64,000 nucleotides of DNA from Linyphia triangularis (Eukaryota; Arthropoda; Arachnida; Araneae; Linyphiidae): NCBI GenBank assembly GCA_963978545.1, contig OZ021731.1:23890093-23954092 (forward strand), given 5' to 3'. Positions 9,702 to 20,539 of the stretch are shown in pieces (within the stretch, counting starts at the first letter, position 1; the number at the start of each line of letters is the position of its first letter). A program made the position numbers and the translations under genes. The notes beneath the pieces were generated by a model. It had not been told where the DNA came from and did no database searches. It saw only the letters and a program-made list of their open reading frames with translations.

Positions 9702-11020
9702 GTATGAGAAAAATTAATGTTTTTTATACAAAATGTTTTCTTTAAAATTTTAATTAATTTTTTTTTCCAATCACTTAGTACTTAGGGACAAAACATTCAG
9801 CAACTTATGCAAATTTTATAGCAAGAAAAAAAAAAATGTTATTTAAACTGGAGTTATTACTGATTGAATGAAGTGAAAAATTTGAAGAAAACTGCATTTT
9901 GAAAACTTTTAAGATAGCATTCTTGATAAAAAAAAAGAAAAAACTGTTATTATTATATTAATTATTATATAGTTACATTTAAGTATGTTCCTCCTTCGTA
10001 GGGGCTTTCCTTCCTTTATGTTATTTTTGTTTTGTTTTTTGAGGTCTCACAAATCTGCACCCTTTATTGTGATTTGAAATCTATATGTATACCTGTATAC
10101 CTTGAAATCTATATGTATACCTTACCTTTAATTTTGTGCACGTTGTCAAAATTGCAACATTGCATCAGAATTCCAGGAAGTTTATTATGTCACTTGAATT
10201 TTAAAATTGGAGTGACATAATAAGCGCTCTGTCAACGGCTGAGTTTGTTCTTGTGCTTTAACCTAAAGAGCTGTTTTACTGTTCTAGTGCAAAATTCAAT
10301 TGTTTCACATAAGTGATAAAATTTGTCATAATCATCAAACAGTTTAATTATGTAGACACTCATATGACAATGGGACAACTCTTCAAAGTGAAGTGAATTA
10401 GAAGCCAAGTATGGTAGCTTTTTATTGACTGCTAAAAGATGCAAATTGCGCTAGAAAATTTCGAAATTAGTTAAACTCCAACCAAAACTCATATACTTCA
10501 AAATGTTAGCCACTATTTTGCCTTTTATTTACTTTACCATATTTTTATTTTATTAATCTGTCAACATTTTGAAGCATTTTGGAAATTCAATTGAGGCTAT
10601 GCAAGGTTGCGTCACAGTCAACTGGCATTTTGAAGGAATGGTGATGTGTGCATTACGATTAAATACTGCGATGGGAAAATTTGAATTTGCTTTAACAGTG
10701 TATAACTTAACAGCGAATGGTCACAAACTTATCGCAAGTATTGACATTCAATGAAACCCTATTTATTCATACCTTGCGTAAGTTCGATTCCACATAAAAA
10801 TATTTGAAATTTTAATACATTTATGAATATGTTATTTTTAAGAATATGATTTTGAACCTTTAAGATTATTTCTCCCCACCCCATTATTTTAAAACCATTG
10901 AATCAAAATTTAAGAAACTTGGTATTTCTACAATTTTAGATTTTAAGGTTATATAGGGATTAATTTGTAGAATGGTACTTAACTGTATATTTCCTTAACC
11001 CTAGTTTGGGCCAAATAACT
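9702..11020. other. AT-rich spacer
   Basis: Contains an 18-bp direct repeat (GAAATCTATATGTATACC) at about 10076 and 10103. A 61-codon frame at 10569-10754 has no motif that I recognise. No RNA gene or element end was identified. Confidence 0.5.
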
Positions 11021-11135
11021 TAGAACTATAAGAAGGCAATGACGTCATGTGCTCTCAACTCTTTTACATTATCTCTATGGAAGCTTGCCATCTTTAACCC
11101 GAAAGGTTATTATAGTATCTTTGGCAGGATCATTA
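11021..11135 (+). repeat. Fragment of dispersed repeat family X
   Basis: The block with GACGTCATGTGCTCTCAAC, GGAAGCTTGCCATC and TTAACCCGAAAGGTTATTAT recurs at 31480-31560 (reverse strand), 46045-46120 and, more diverged, 57090-57175. It is preceded by AACTATAAGAAGGCA, which is also the outer end of the large inverted-repeat element at 27635-32745. No frame is present. Confidence 0.6.
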
Positions 11136-11329
11136 GTTTCGCGTGGGCGACAAATGTCCCCCAAATTCGTGAGCATATATCAAAGTAACTTGGTACTTTA
11201 TTTAAACTCACATCATTATTATATGGAACATAGTTCAAAGAATAAAGTATTTTTCAACTAACTGGTGATCATCTGTAAGAGTCTAACAGGCAATGGTTAT
11301 GGGCTATTTGTTGAAAGAGGAAAAGTGGA

Positions 11330-13145
11330 ACACTTTAATAAAAATACTGTATTTAAAATAAGTGGTGCTTACAGAAAAAGTTATATTTATTTCAAAAATA
11401 TTATATCATTCTCACTCAATCACTATAGATATTCTAATTTTCCTCCCTCTGTCTGCTTTCTATTTTCTAGATAATTTGTTTCAGCACTGATAAATAATAT
11501 TTTTTGTAAAGACTCTACGTCACGCATGCTAAGGTGGACAGAAACATAAATTGCATAACTTAGGCGGAAAAGTCAATTTTAAAGGGTTAATGCTAAAATT
11601 GTACATTGAATGACTAAATTGAAAAATACACATATTTCATACTATAAAGAGTCAGTCATGTGATAATATTTTAAGTTACAGAAAGTCAAGTGATATTAAA
11701 AAGCGAACTCTGTGATATATGAATGATTCGCTTTCACAAATAAATTCCTTTCAAGTAAAATTGGTATTATTTACAATTACCAATTTTTTTTAAATAGCAC
11801 AACAATGAATTATAATTCTACTACAAGTTGAAATAAATTTCTTTTAAATATGCATTTTGTGGAAAAAAAGTGGTTTATATGAAAAAATTAAAATTATTAA
11901 ATTTTGATTTTAAAAAAAAGTTTTAATGTCAGTTAATCACTTTCACTTATAGATTAAATTTCAATTTAGTCATATTTTAATATCTCTATATCTGCTTTTT
12001 ATAATTTTAAATAATTAGTTTCAACACTAATAAATAATTGTATTGTATAATTTTATGTATACTATGCTCTATCTCTCATCTTAAGTATGGACTGCTACAG
12101 AGCACATTGAGGAAAAGTATAATTGATACATCTTGCATGTCTATTAGAGGTCGGCGATATATCGATACAACGATGTTTTTATAGATATTTCTTTTAAATA
12201 TCGATAGTAAAAATATCGATTCAAGTCACCGATATATCGATATTTTCTAACATTTTTGGTTTTTTGATGATTGTTTTGTAGTTCCATGTGTTTTTTCGAT
12301 TATCTTTATTCCCTTTTCAAAAACTTCAAAACTTAGGTTTGAACTTGTAGGAGAGACAGTTAAAATGACACTCTAATAAAAAAGAAAATATGATCAAATA
12401 GAAACATAAGATCATTTATTAGTAGTTATTAACATAGCGCCGTTTCTGTCGCCAACGTGTGCCTGGAATTTGCATTTAATTTAAATATTAAAAACATCTC
12501 TATCAGCAAAATATGCAATAAACTACTTTTCAAAATTTCTTCTTTAAAAATAAATGTGAATTTATGCATTGACATCCAAATGTATTTTATTTATTCTGAT
12601 TGTTAATTTATTTTATTTATTCTGAATGATAATATAATTTATATACTCTGATTGATGATATAATTTATTTATTAAAACAATTTTTATGATTTATTTATTA
12701 AAGCAATTTTTTAATTTATTTACTAAAACAATAATTATAATGGATTTATTAAAACGATTTTGGCAGGAATTCATGAAAAGTAGAAATTTGCACCGAAAAA
12801 ATCATGTATCAATATTTTATAGATATTTTTTTCTATGCAACGATATAGTATCAATATTTTTTGTATCGATATTTCCGACCTCTAATATCTATCCGAAAAA
12901 AAAAATAAAAAAAAAATAAAAAACAGTTTTTGAACATGCTTAATAAAGATAATTGCGTCGTGAATTCATCGTTTAAAAATTGAAGCATATCTAGAAATTA
13001 GATATTCTTGATTCACTAGAACTTTGGTTACTGAATAAATTTATTTGAATTGTGCCATTGGTTCTATTAATTTTCAAATAACTTTTGCAAATGTCTTCTA
13101 TAGAGTGTTATAAGAACAAAATTCAAAAAGTTTACAAAGCCAATA
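11330..13145 (+). repeat. Duplicated segment, copy 1 (paralogue at 20540-21456)
   Basis: Long stretches align in the same order and orientation with 20540-21456. Examples are the TAAATAATATT block near 11500, TTAAATTTCAATTTAGTCA near 11960, CTCTCATCTTAAGTA near 12075, and TACTGAATAAATTTATTTGAATTG near 13030. This copy holds a hAT-type MITE (12145-12884) that copy 2 lacks; copy 2 holds a SINE (20804-20977) that this copy lacks. It could be a segmental duplication or two copies of an older repeat. Confidence 0.75.
12145..12884. mobile_element. 740-bp hAT-type MITE
   Basis: The left end TAGAGGTCGGCGATATATCG and the right end, closing CCGACCTCTA, are inverted; both are followed inward by ATCGATA-rich sequence. 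The flanks ATGTCTAT (12137-12144) and ATATCTAT (12885-12892) match at 7 of 8 positions, as expected for hAT. The paralogous segment near 21210 has the unoccupied site. No transposase frame is present. The middle (about 12455-12770) resembles dispersed family X. A truncated reverse copy lies at 50620-50894. Confidence 0.8.
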
Positions 13146-14380
13146 AATTCCCCACCAGGTTATGGTGCAAAAATTGAAAACTGGAAAATAACGTCTAATA
13201 TATTTTATTTTATAATTTAAAATTAAAAAAGCAAAAGGCTATTGCAGGTTGAGCCTTTGCAGAGGCATTGACATAAGGATTTTAAGCACGAAATAAGATA
13301 TATTAGACTCAATTTTGGAGTTTTCAATTTATGTCATTTCATTAAGTGATCATTTTCGTACCTACTCACCACAAAATTTCAAGGTGTTATACAAAGTAGT
13401 TTCTAAATAAACTCGGTTTGAGGATTATAAGAAAAGCGATTATAAGAAAATAAGTAAGAAAAAAAATCTTTTTCACGTACAAGAAAAAAAAACAGTAAAA
13501 ACACAAAAAGATATGCTTGCAACTCATTTGTTATTTTTCTATGATTTTTATCTTCAAATTAATTTGCAACGTTTGCAAAGTGTTTCAAACAAGAGAACAA
13601 AGTAGAAGACCACAAAAATTCAAATGAGTAATAAAAGTAAGTAACAAGAGTAAAATTTAAAAAAGAAACACAAAAAGGAAGTTTAGGAAATATTCAATTG
13701 TATTCTAAAAATAGATCGTAAAGTCTCATATTCGATACTTAATATTTTAAAATAACTTTTCCCTGGAATTGAGAGAAAAACACAGGAAATGATTTTGCAA
13801 TAAAAGGAATAAATATTTCTTCTCAATCTTCAATAATCTTTGACAACAGGCGTCATAAAATCGCCATTCAAGTGCATTAATAAACCACATACGATATAAA
13901 CAGGAGACTTAAAAGTATAGAAAAACTAATGCTTATTGTAATATCGAAGCAGTTTCAAAACGGCGATTCTACTTTCTGTCTTAGAAATGCCCCTTTTCCC
14001 CCAATTTTGTTTTAATTTTCATAACTGAGCAAAAAATTCCGTAACATCTAAACTGTAATTCTAGTCCCAAATTCAAGTGAGAATGCCTTAGAGAATGATT
14101 TTCTTTTTAAAAGGAAACTTCTTTTCATTTTAAATATCGAATGAACGTAAAGTCTCGAATTTTGAAATTATATACTTATGAAAGCACAATTCCCAAACCA
14201 ACTTAGTTTTTTAAAACAGAAATTTCGTGGCGCCGAAGCTGTTAATTGAACCTGAATCGCCTTCATCTGCTCGAGTCGTGAATTGCCTCTGATCCTGAAG
14301 TTCGGCTCGATCACTGGATAGAACTTATAATAAAAGAAATGAAACCGATGCGCACATTTCAAAAATACGAGTTGCAAAAT
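13146..14380. other. AT-rich spacer
   Basis: No coding or RNA signal was recognised. A slightly GC-richer patch at about 14228-14310 (with TGCTCGAGTCGTGAATTGCC and GGCTCGATCACTGG) could be an old tRNA-like fragment, but I could not fold it into one. Confidence 0.4.
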
Positions 14381-15260
14381 GTATAGCACATTTTGAAAAT
14401 ATGAGTAGCAAAATGTATAGCATATTTCAATATTCGTTTATGTTCGTTCGGAATCTACGAGTGAAAAATTTAAAAGTTAATTTCTATGAATTCAAAAGTT
14501 TGAAAGATAAAATAAATATTAAAATTTTTACTTTGAATCTTTTTTTTTTACCTCACTAATCCATATTTAACTAATTCCATATGTTATCTAGTATAAGGTT
14601 CTCTAAAACTATGTATTTTACATTTTTGTTAAAATATCAAAAACCAAACGTCGAAATGAACAGAAAAACAAAATTTGGGGAGCAGGTTTGACCTTGAACA
14701 ACTGAAATAAAGAAAACAAAATTATACACATATATTTAACAAAAAAAAAAAAAAAAAAAAATGTTTTATGAATTAATAATTAATTATTAAAAAAAAAAAT
14801 TTAATGCAAAAGTCGCACGTTATTTTAGTTTAGACTTTAACAAATTATCGTTTGAAATTAAAACTACTAAAATATATTAATTATTTACCAATTTATGGTT
14901 AAAAAAATAAATTTTCTTTTAAACATTACTTTGCCATTCCCTTCTCATCATTTAAATTACCAACCACTCCTTGGAAAACTGTGAAATTCATTTTTTCGCC
15001 TGATTTTCGGATGATGAAAGAATAAAGAATAATGTTATGAGGTTAGCATTGAACTTATAAAAGTTTGGTTCACTTTTAGTATGTATATGACTCCTTGTGA
15101 CAATAAAACTACCTACAGTTATTCAAAACTTCCCACCACTTACATCACTACTTTTTTTCTTTATTTCATCAATCGGAATTCAAACCTAAAAATTCATTTT
15201 TTTTTTCTTTCTTTTTTTTTTTTCTTTTTTTTTTTTCTTTTAAGTGAACTGTACCACTTG
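14381..15260 (+). repeat. Dispersed repeat family Z, copy 1
   Basis: 14680-15260 aligns with 62040-62600 in the same orientation: AATTAATAATTAATTATTAAAA, then AAATATATTAATTATTTA, then ATTATGAGGTTAGCATTGAA, then AAAGTTTGGTTC and a long T-rich tract. Part of it recurs inverted at 24350-24500 (GGCCAAACATAA side), and the TATAGCATATTTCAATATTCG block at 14417-14437 matches inverted 24655-24680. No frame or terminal repeat was recognised. Confidence 0.6.
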
Positions 15261-16035
15261 CAAAAGTCTTTTTGATCTCCTGAGACCTAAAATAATTTTT
15301 TTTTCTCTTCGTTTTTAGTTACTAAAAACTGAACGATAAAAATGGAATCATGGTAAAAGAAAAAAAATCTTTCGTAATTTTTTCCAAAAAACCCTGTTTA
15401 GAGCGGTTGTGCGACAAAAACCAATGAGTGACAAAAACCCAAAACCGAAAATCGCGACTTTAGCCAACTTTTTTTTAAATTAACGACCTCTTCTTGAAGG
15501 GAGAGGGATAGGTTGAAATGCTGAACCAGTCCTTATTTTCCAAATACAGTGTACTATGGAAGCAGTTAGTGACCAAATATGGCCAACTCTCTAAGTCTTG
15601 AGTATATATATGCTGATAGGGGACTTTGGGGGCTGAGAAATCTCCTGGCAATAGACATGGGGCCATATAAAAAATAAAACTGGTTCTGACCAATCTATTC
15701 AGTGTTACGCTTGCGAATTTTACTGTGGTTAGGAGGTCATATTTTTTAAGTACTATCAGCTGAAATACTTTTAGAAAATAATTTACACTGATAAAGCAGA
15801 ACCTTGTAGAATTAATAAGATTTAAATTAAGATTTACTGACATGCGAGTTTTTCGGATGTGTAAAGAATTATGCAATGTCGCATGAAAGGCAACTCTTTA
15901 TTAATAACAAACACAAATCATAAATAAATATTTCTGTTTAGTGTCTGTGTTTAAGAATCGATAGTCAAATAATAAAAATGTCAGAATTAACAAATAATAA
16001 GTAACTTAATAACTAAGTAACCTAGGAAGATGTTT
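15261..16035. other. Unclassified region with a 133-codon reverse frame
   Basis: The longest non-element frame of the window, 15876-15475 on the reverse strand, lies here. Its last 63 residues, from MAPCLLPGDFSAPKVPYQH, come from slightly GC-richer sequence (about 15475-15665) than the AT-rich first half. I do not recognise it, see no start context or splice pattern that argues for a gene, and think a repeat fragment more likely. Confidence 0.35.
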
Positions 16036-16039
16036 TTGT

Positions 16040-16470
16040 ACCAACGTGCAAAGAATTAGTCTTTTTCAAATAAAAAATTGTGGTGAGAGCAACATTTTGT
16101 CGCAATGTTTGAAGTAAAATATTTCAATAAAGTATTCTTTATAACAACGTGCAAAAAATTTAACTATAGTTAATCAGAAATCGTGGTGAAAATAACACTT
16201 TATTGCAGTAAAGTCACTTTATCGCGAGAATCGGGTTTGAGTTTTATGTAGTCGTAGTGTAGAGTTGACATTTCCAGAACCATTGACTGGAGCGGCTAAA
16301 ATTATATATTATTTTTTGTACGTGATTATAAGAAGTATTGTATGCAACATAAGCGAAATTACTTGATCAAACTCGGCAAATAATTTGACTCATGCATACG
16401 CACTCGGCAGCGAAGCATTTTGCAACGTTTGAAAAGTACTACTTTCGCAAATAGATGAATAGTTAATTAT
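16040..16470. repeat. Fold-back repeat (family Y), second copy
   Basis: Shares with 4730-5090 the order AATCGTGGTG / CATTGACTGGA / ACGTGATTATAA / GTATTGTATGCAA / ACTCGGCAAATAATTTGACTC / AGTTAATTATTATGCC. A partial duplicate of its first part (TTGTGGTGAGAGCAACATTTTGTCGC) precedes it at 16075. It abuts the mariner-type element that starts at 16486. Confidence 0.6.
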
Positions 16471-16689
16471 TATGCCGATAATATACAGGGTGGTTATAAT
16501 TAAAGTTACCCTGTTTAGAGCCACGTAGAGTCCGTTCTAATGAGTAGATTTTGATGAAACTTGGAGTATACACTATATGGACCATGGGGAAATGAAACCT
16601 TCAATAAAAAAAATCGTAGTTCAAATTCTGACCACCAGGTGAAAAAGTGGCGATTAAAGAACAAAAATCACAAATTGAAAACACAAATT

Positions 16690-16963
16690 TTTATTTAATT
16701 ACAGCATATGTTCAATGTGCATTCCATTTACGTCAACCACATGATCGAAGCGTGTTATAGCGTGTTCAACAGTAGCGCGAAGGGTTTCTCGATCAATTGC
16801 AGCAACAGGACGTTTTATGCTTGCGTTCAGTACCGTATTCAGTCCGTATGCTCCATACATACACACGATCGTTCAGAAATCCCCACAACCAGAAATCACA
16901 GGGATTTAAGTCCGGAGAACGAGGAAGCCAGGCAGTCGAAAAACTTCTCGAAATTACCCGATC
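16690..16963 (-). pseudogene. Mariner-type transposase, C-terminal part (displaced by nested insertion)
   Basis: Read on the reverse strand from 16963, the peptide continues the interrupted transposase: DRVISRSFSTAW, then RSPDLNPCDFWLWGF, holding the third catalytic Asp. After the DRVY region the frame shifts (the expected SIRTLPELKAS continuation is lost and the reading ends in SCCCN) compared with the intact version in the opposite arm at 19612-19908. It is separated from the N-terminal part by 1.64 kb of foreign DNA and is non-functional. Confidence 0.75.
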
Positions 16964-18257
16964 GCATTTAGGCATTCCTCACTTTGATTCAAACCACAGA
17001 AGGGAATGAGAGAGCGCCATTGGTCAATCTTCCTGTCAGTCTGGGAAGAAGTTAATGCCCATACAAAATGACGGCTGTATGCTGAATGGAAAGTTGATAG
17101 TTCTAACAGAGAATTTGTATTTTCTTCTTTTGTTTTTGAAAATATGATTAGAAAAAAAAGGAAGATATTGTTTTCATTACAAGCAACGTCAAATCATCAA
17201 ATCATTGTATGAAAAATAATCCTGGGTGGACGATTTTTACAGTATTACGAAGTGCTGAATTCGACTAAGCCATATTCTTATTAAATGGGAAAGGTTATGT
17301 TTGCTGGTATTTCTTATTGACGTAGCTTTTTTAATGAAGTATGAGGATTTTATAGTCGCACTAAGTTAGTTTGTGACTTCAAAACTGTAATATACTTATA
17401 AATAACCATAAAACTGATTTTTAATAATAATTAATTGAAAATTTGAATGGGGGTGCCATCTATATCAAAATTTAGCAACGTTTTATGTGAAAAAATATTA
17501 GTATAATTAATATAGTCGAACTAAATTATATTTATATTTTATTTTTTACTTATCGTTAAATTATAGAATAGACATGTTTATAATTTCTATAACTTCATCT
17601 ATCATAAAATAGATAAATATAAATTAATTGTCATAACTTATGTTCACAGTAAAATATTCCAGCTTATTAAATACAAGACGATATTAAAAAAGCTCAATAT
17701 TTATTAACATTTATTATTATTATGAAAATGGAACAGATGTAGTATATAGGATATTGGGCGATATTTTTTATTTGGTAATAGCAAAAAGGGTCAAAATCAA
17801 AATATAAATAATAATGGAATAAGGTTAAAATATTAATAATAATTAAATTAAAATACTAATAGTAATAAGGTTAAAATATTATAAATAATTAAATTAAAAT
17901 ACTAATAGTAATAAAGTTAAAATAACACTAAAACTAAGTTAAAATGTAAATAATATAAAGTATCAATTTTTGAAATAAAACTTAAATCTGTTTCCAGAAA
18001 CCGCATTTATCGGGAAAAAATCATGTCGAAGAAATGTCATATTCTGCATCTGTGCCATAAAAATTATTATAGCAAAAAGGCTCTAAAAAATTTATGCGTC
18101 GCATTGATGCTGTCATTTATTCAGAAATATTTTCTTCCTTATAATGGCCAGCAAATGACTATTAATAAAATAATAAGAATAAGAATTGAAAATTTCAAAA
18201 GTAGCATTCGAGTTTCTGAGTCACCCGAATTTTTCTTTTACGTCTAAATAATTACAG

Positions 18258-18291
<34 letters not shown>

Positions 18292-18604
18292 GGTTTTAAA
18301 AATATATTCCAGCTGCATAATTTTCCTTGATAAATATCCAAAATTTATACTTTGTTGTTAAAAGCAGTTAATTAGATTCAATTGGAGTAAAACATTAATC
18401 AGGAATAAAATTATCATTTATAAAACATTCGCCATTTAAAAATCAGTTCCTAAACTCAAGATCTAAAACATGCGTTTAATTCTCTGTGTCAACACAGTAA
18501 ATATTGTCAGGTGTTTAGAGGCTTCCATGAAAGCTACGTATCAGCCAATGGCGCACTCTCATTCCCTTTTGTAGTTTGAATCAAAGCGAAGTATGCTTAA
18601 ATGC
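16964..18604. mobile_element. Nested 1641-bp TIR element with 9-bp target duplication
   Basis: Inserted inside the transposase codons for HFGDDRV. The target duplication is TACCCGATC (16955-16963) and TACCCGGTC (18605-18613), 8 of 9 matching. The left end starts GCATTTAGGCATTCCTCAC and the right end is its inverse; about 61 bp are inverted with roughly eight mismatches, including the block AAGGGAATGAGAG. The interior is AT-rich, with a 30-base A-run at 18258 and a 74-codon frame at 18023-18247 without motifs, and no transposase. A 9-bp duplication and longish TIRs point to Mutator-like (MULE) or a related superfamily; this is inference. Confidence 0.8.
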
Positions 18605-19420
18605 TACCCGGTCATCACCAAAGTGTGCACGAAGTAGTGCTGTCACTGGTTGTGCAATGTGAGGTGGTGCACCATCTTGCATAAAGACAGTAGTCTCTAA
18701 ACATTCTCGTTCTTGTAGGGCAGGAATGACTTGCTGCCGAAGAAGCTCGCAGTAGCTGGTTCCCGTAATCGAACACTTTTGATTGCCACGAAGTATGCTC
18801 TCCTCAAAGAAAAAGGGACAAAGAATAAATTCAGCAGTAAAACCACACCATACAGTATTGTAATGAGGATGAAAAGACTGTTCATGCACAACATTAGGTT
18901 TTGCCGTACCCCATATTCGACAGTCCTGAGTATTCACGGCTCCATCTAGTGTAAAATGCCGCTCGTCCGACCATAAAATGTCCCAAGGCCATGCATTATC
19001 AACCCTTATTCTGGCCAAAACAATTCTACAAAATTGATTTCGCTTACTTGAGTCAGCAGGTTTCAGTTGTTGCACAACATGGAGCTTATATGGATACCAT
19101 TTTACAATGGATCGAAGAATCTTTCTAACTGTTGACCAAGGGATAGACAAATCACGTGACACCGCTCGAGTACTTATAGAAGGACATTGGCTACCGGAGG
19201 CCCTTTCGACCACGGCAAGAGTGACTTCTTCCACAGTTTCCTTTGAAACCCGTTGCCGTCCTCTTCCTTTCAGTACACCCAACTCTCTAGTCTCTTCAAA
19301 TTTATTAATCATCTTCTTCAAAGCTTGCCGCCACATAGGAACTTTTCGTAGTCCCTTCAAGCGTCGATAGTCTCGCAGCGCAGTTGACAAATTACCGCCA
19401 TTCTGATAAAATATCTTCAC
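18605..19420 (-). pseudogene. Mariner-type transposase, N-terminal and central part
   Basis: The reverse-strand frame opens upstream of 19420 without an in-frame ATG; the open stretch read from the GTG at 19420 gives 279 residues, the last few from the nested insert. N-terminal helix-turn-helix region: residues about 1-45 (FYQNGGNLSTALRDYRRL) and 75-115 (STRAVSRDLSIPWSTVRKIL). Catalytic core: ILWSDERHF holds the first Asp, MQDGAPPH the second. The third Asp lies after the nested insertion in NPCD, corresponding to NPYD in the other arm, about 42 residues after the second by my count, longer than the 34 of classical mariner. In cells such proteins cut and rejoin DNA at TA sites. This copy is broken by the insertion, by the missing start and by a downstream frameshift. 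Confidence 0.8.
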
Positions 19421-19498
19421 CAGTAACGCTCTTTCTTTTCTAACGGCATGATGCAGACTGATTTTACTGCAGTAACTAGTAGCTTTTTAAATCACTCC

Positions 19499-19589
19499 AA
19501 ATTTGCATACCGTCCCTTCTCAAAAATAGTCCAAATTTCAACCGATAGATGGCAATTTTAATGTACGAGAAATAACGGTATGCAAATTT
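19499..19589. repeat. 15-bp perfect inverted repeat upstream of the transposase
   Basis: AAATTTGCATACCGT (19499-19513) and ACGGTATGCAAATTT (19575-19589) are exact inverse copies 61 bp apart. They sit between the transposase N-terminus and the breakpoint of the inverted C-terminal arm at about 19611. They could mark a small inserted element or part of the original 5' untranslated region; I cannot tell which. Confidence 0.6.
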
Positions 19590-19611
19590 AGAGGGGTATA
19601 AAAACTTACCT

Positions 19612-19908
19612 GTGACGGCACTACTTCGTGCCCACTTTGGAGATGATCGGGTAATTTCGAGAAGTTTTTTGACTGCCTGGCCTCCTCGTTCTCCGGACTT
19701 AAATCCCTATGATTTCTGCTTGAGGGGATTTCTGAAAGATCGTGTGTATGGAGGGAGCATATGGACTCTGCTTGAATTGAAAGCAAGCATAACACGTCAT
19801 GTTGCTGCAATTGATCGAGAAAACCTTCGCGCTACTGTTGAACACGCTATAACACGCTTCGAGCATGTGGTTGACGTAAATAGAATGCACATTGAGCCTA
19901 TGCTGTAA
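19612..19908 (+). pseudogene. Inverted duplicate of mariner-type transposase C-terminus (98 aa)
   Basis: Open forward frame from an ACG codon at TALLRAHFGDDRV to the stop at 19906. It contains WPPRSPDLNPYDFCLRGF with the third catalytic Asp and the tail HAITRFEHVVDVN. It is the same protein segment as the left arm but on the opposite strand and without the frameshift. It has no N-terminus, no first or second catalytic Asp and no ATG, so it is a structural duplicate rather than a gene. Confidence 0.8.
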
Positions 19909-20114
19909 TTAAATAATTATTTATGTTTTCAATTTGTGATTTTGTTCTTTATGCACCACTTTTTCACCTGGTGGTCAAAATTCGAACTACAATTTTTTTA
20001 ATGCAGATTTCTTTTCCCCATTGTCTATATAGTATATTCCAAGTTTCATTAAAATCTGCTCATTTGAACGGACTCTACGTGACTCTAAACAGGGTAACTT
20101 TAATTATAACCACC

Positions 20115-20116
<2 letters not shown>

Positions 20117-20184
<68 letters not shown>
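20117..20184. repeat. (TA)n microsatellite at the mariner target site
   Basis: An uninterrupted TA run begins directly at the right end of the mariner-type element, whose target is TA. Other TA runs lie at 44984-45022 and 46478-46516. Confidence 0.95.
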
Positions 20185-20187
<3 letters not shown>

Positions 20188-20539
20188 TTCCCTATTGATG
20201 CATAAAATTTTCTCACTTCCTAAAATTTTCTTGGCGTGCACCTGTAAAAAATCTCAACTTCGTTAACATCTGCCTTGACACATTTCCAGCTTGATCCGAA
20301 TTCTTTTACCTATAGTTATGGTTGTTATTTAACATTAAAATTTGTTGTGTTTGCATATAACAAGGGTATTACGCTTTTTTTTTTTTTCATACACAGTTTT
20401 TTAACTGTTGATCGGAAATTGAAAACTATCTATCTTAATTTTCCTACGATTTTGCTAAAACTAAGCAATTTATTATTTAGTTTCTGTGACTGCTTTTGCT
20501 AATCTCCATCAATAATGCACTTAAAATCTTAATAGAAAT
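20185..20539. other. AT-rich spacer
   Basis: Only chance frames. No repeat relationship was noticed. Confidence 0.5.

Larger units (their letters stand above)
16486..20117 (-). mobile_element. Tc1/mariner-type element with long inverted arms, split by a nested element
   Basis: The ends CAGGGTGGTTATAATTAAAG (16486) and its inverse, ending ACCACCCTG (20117), are flanked by TA on both sides, the IS630/Tc1/mariner target. Beyond the short TIR the two ends stay inverted repeats for about 500 bp (16486-16963 plus 18605 onward, against 19612-20117), so each arm carries the C-terminal third of the transposase. Reverse-strand transposase sequence fills the middle. A 1641-bp element at 16964-18604 interrupts it. 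Without the insert the host element is about 2.0 kb. Another partial copy is at 24915-26243 and a diverged relative at 36632-38198. Confidence 0.85.

Noticed and set aside
15475..15876. 133-codon reverse frame as a host gene
   Set aside because: Half of it is low-complexity AT-rich sequence, no domain is visible, and no splice or promoter context supports it.
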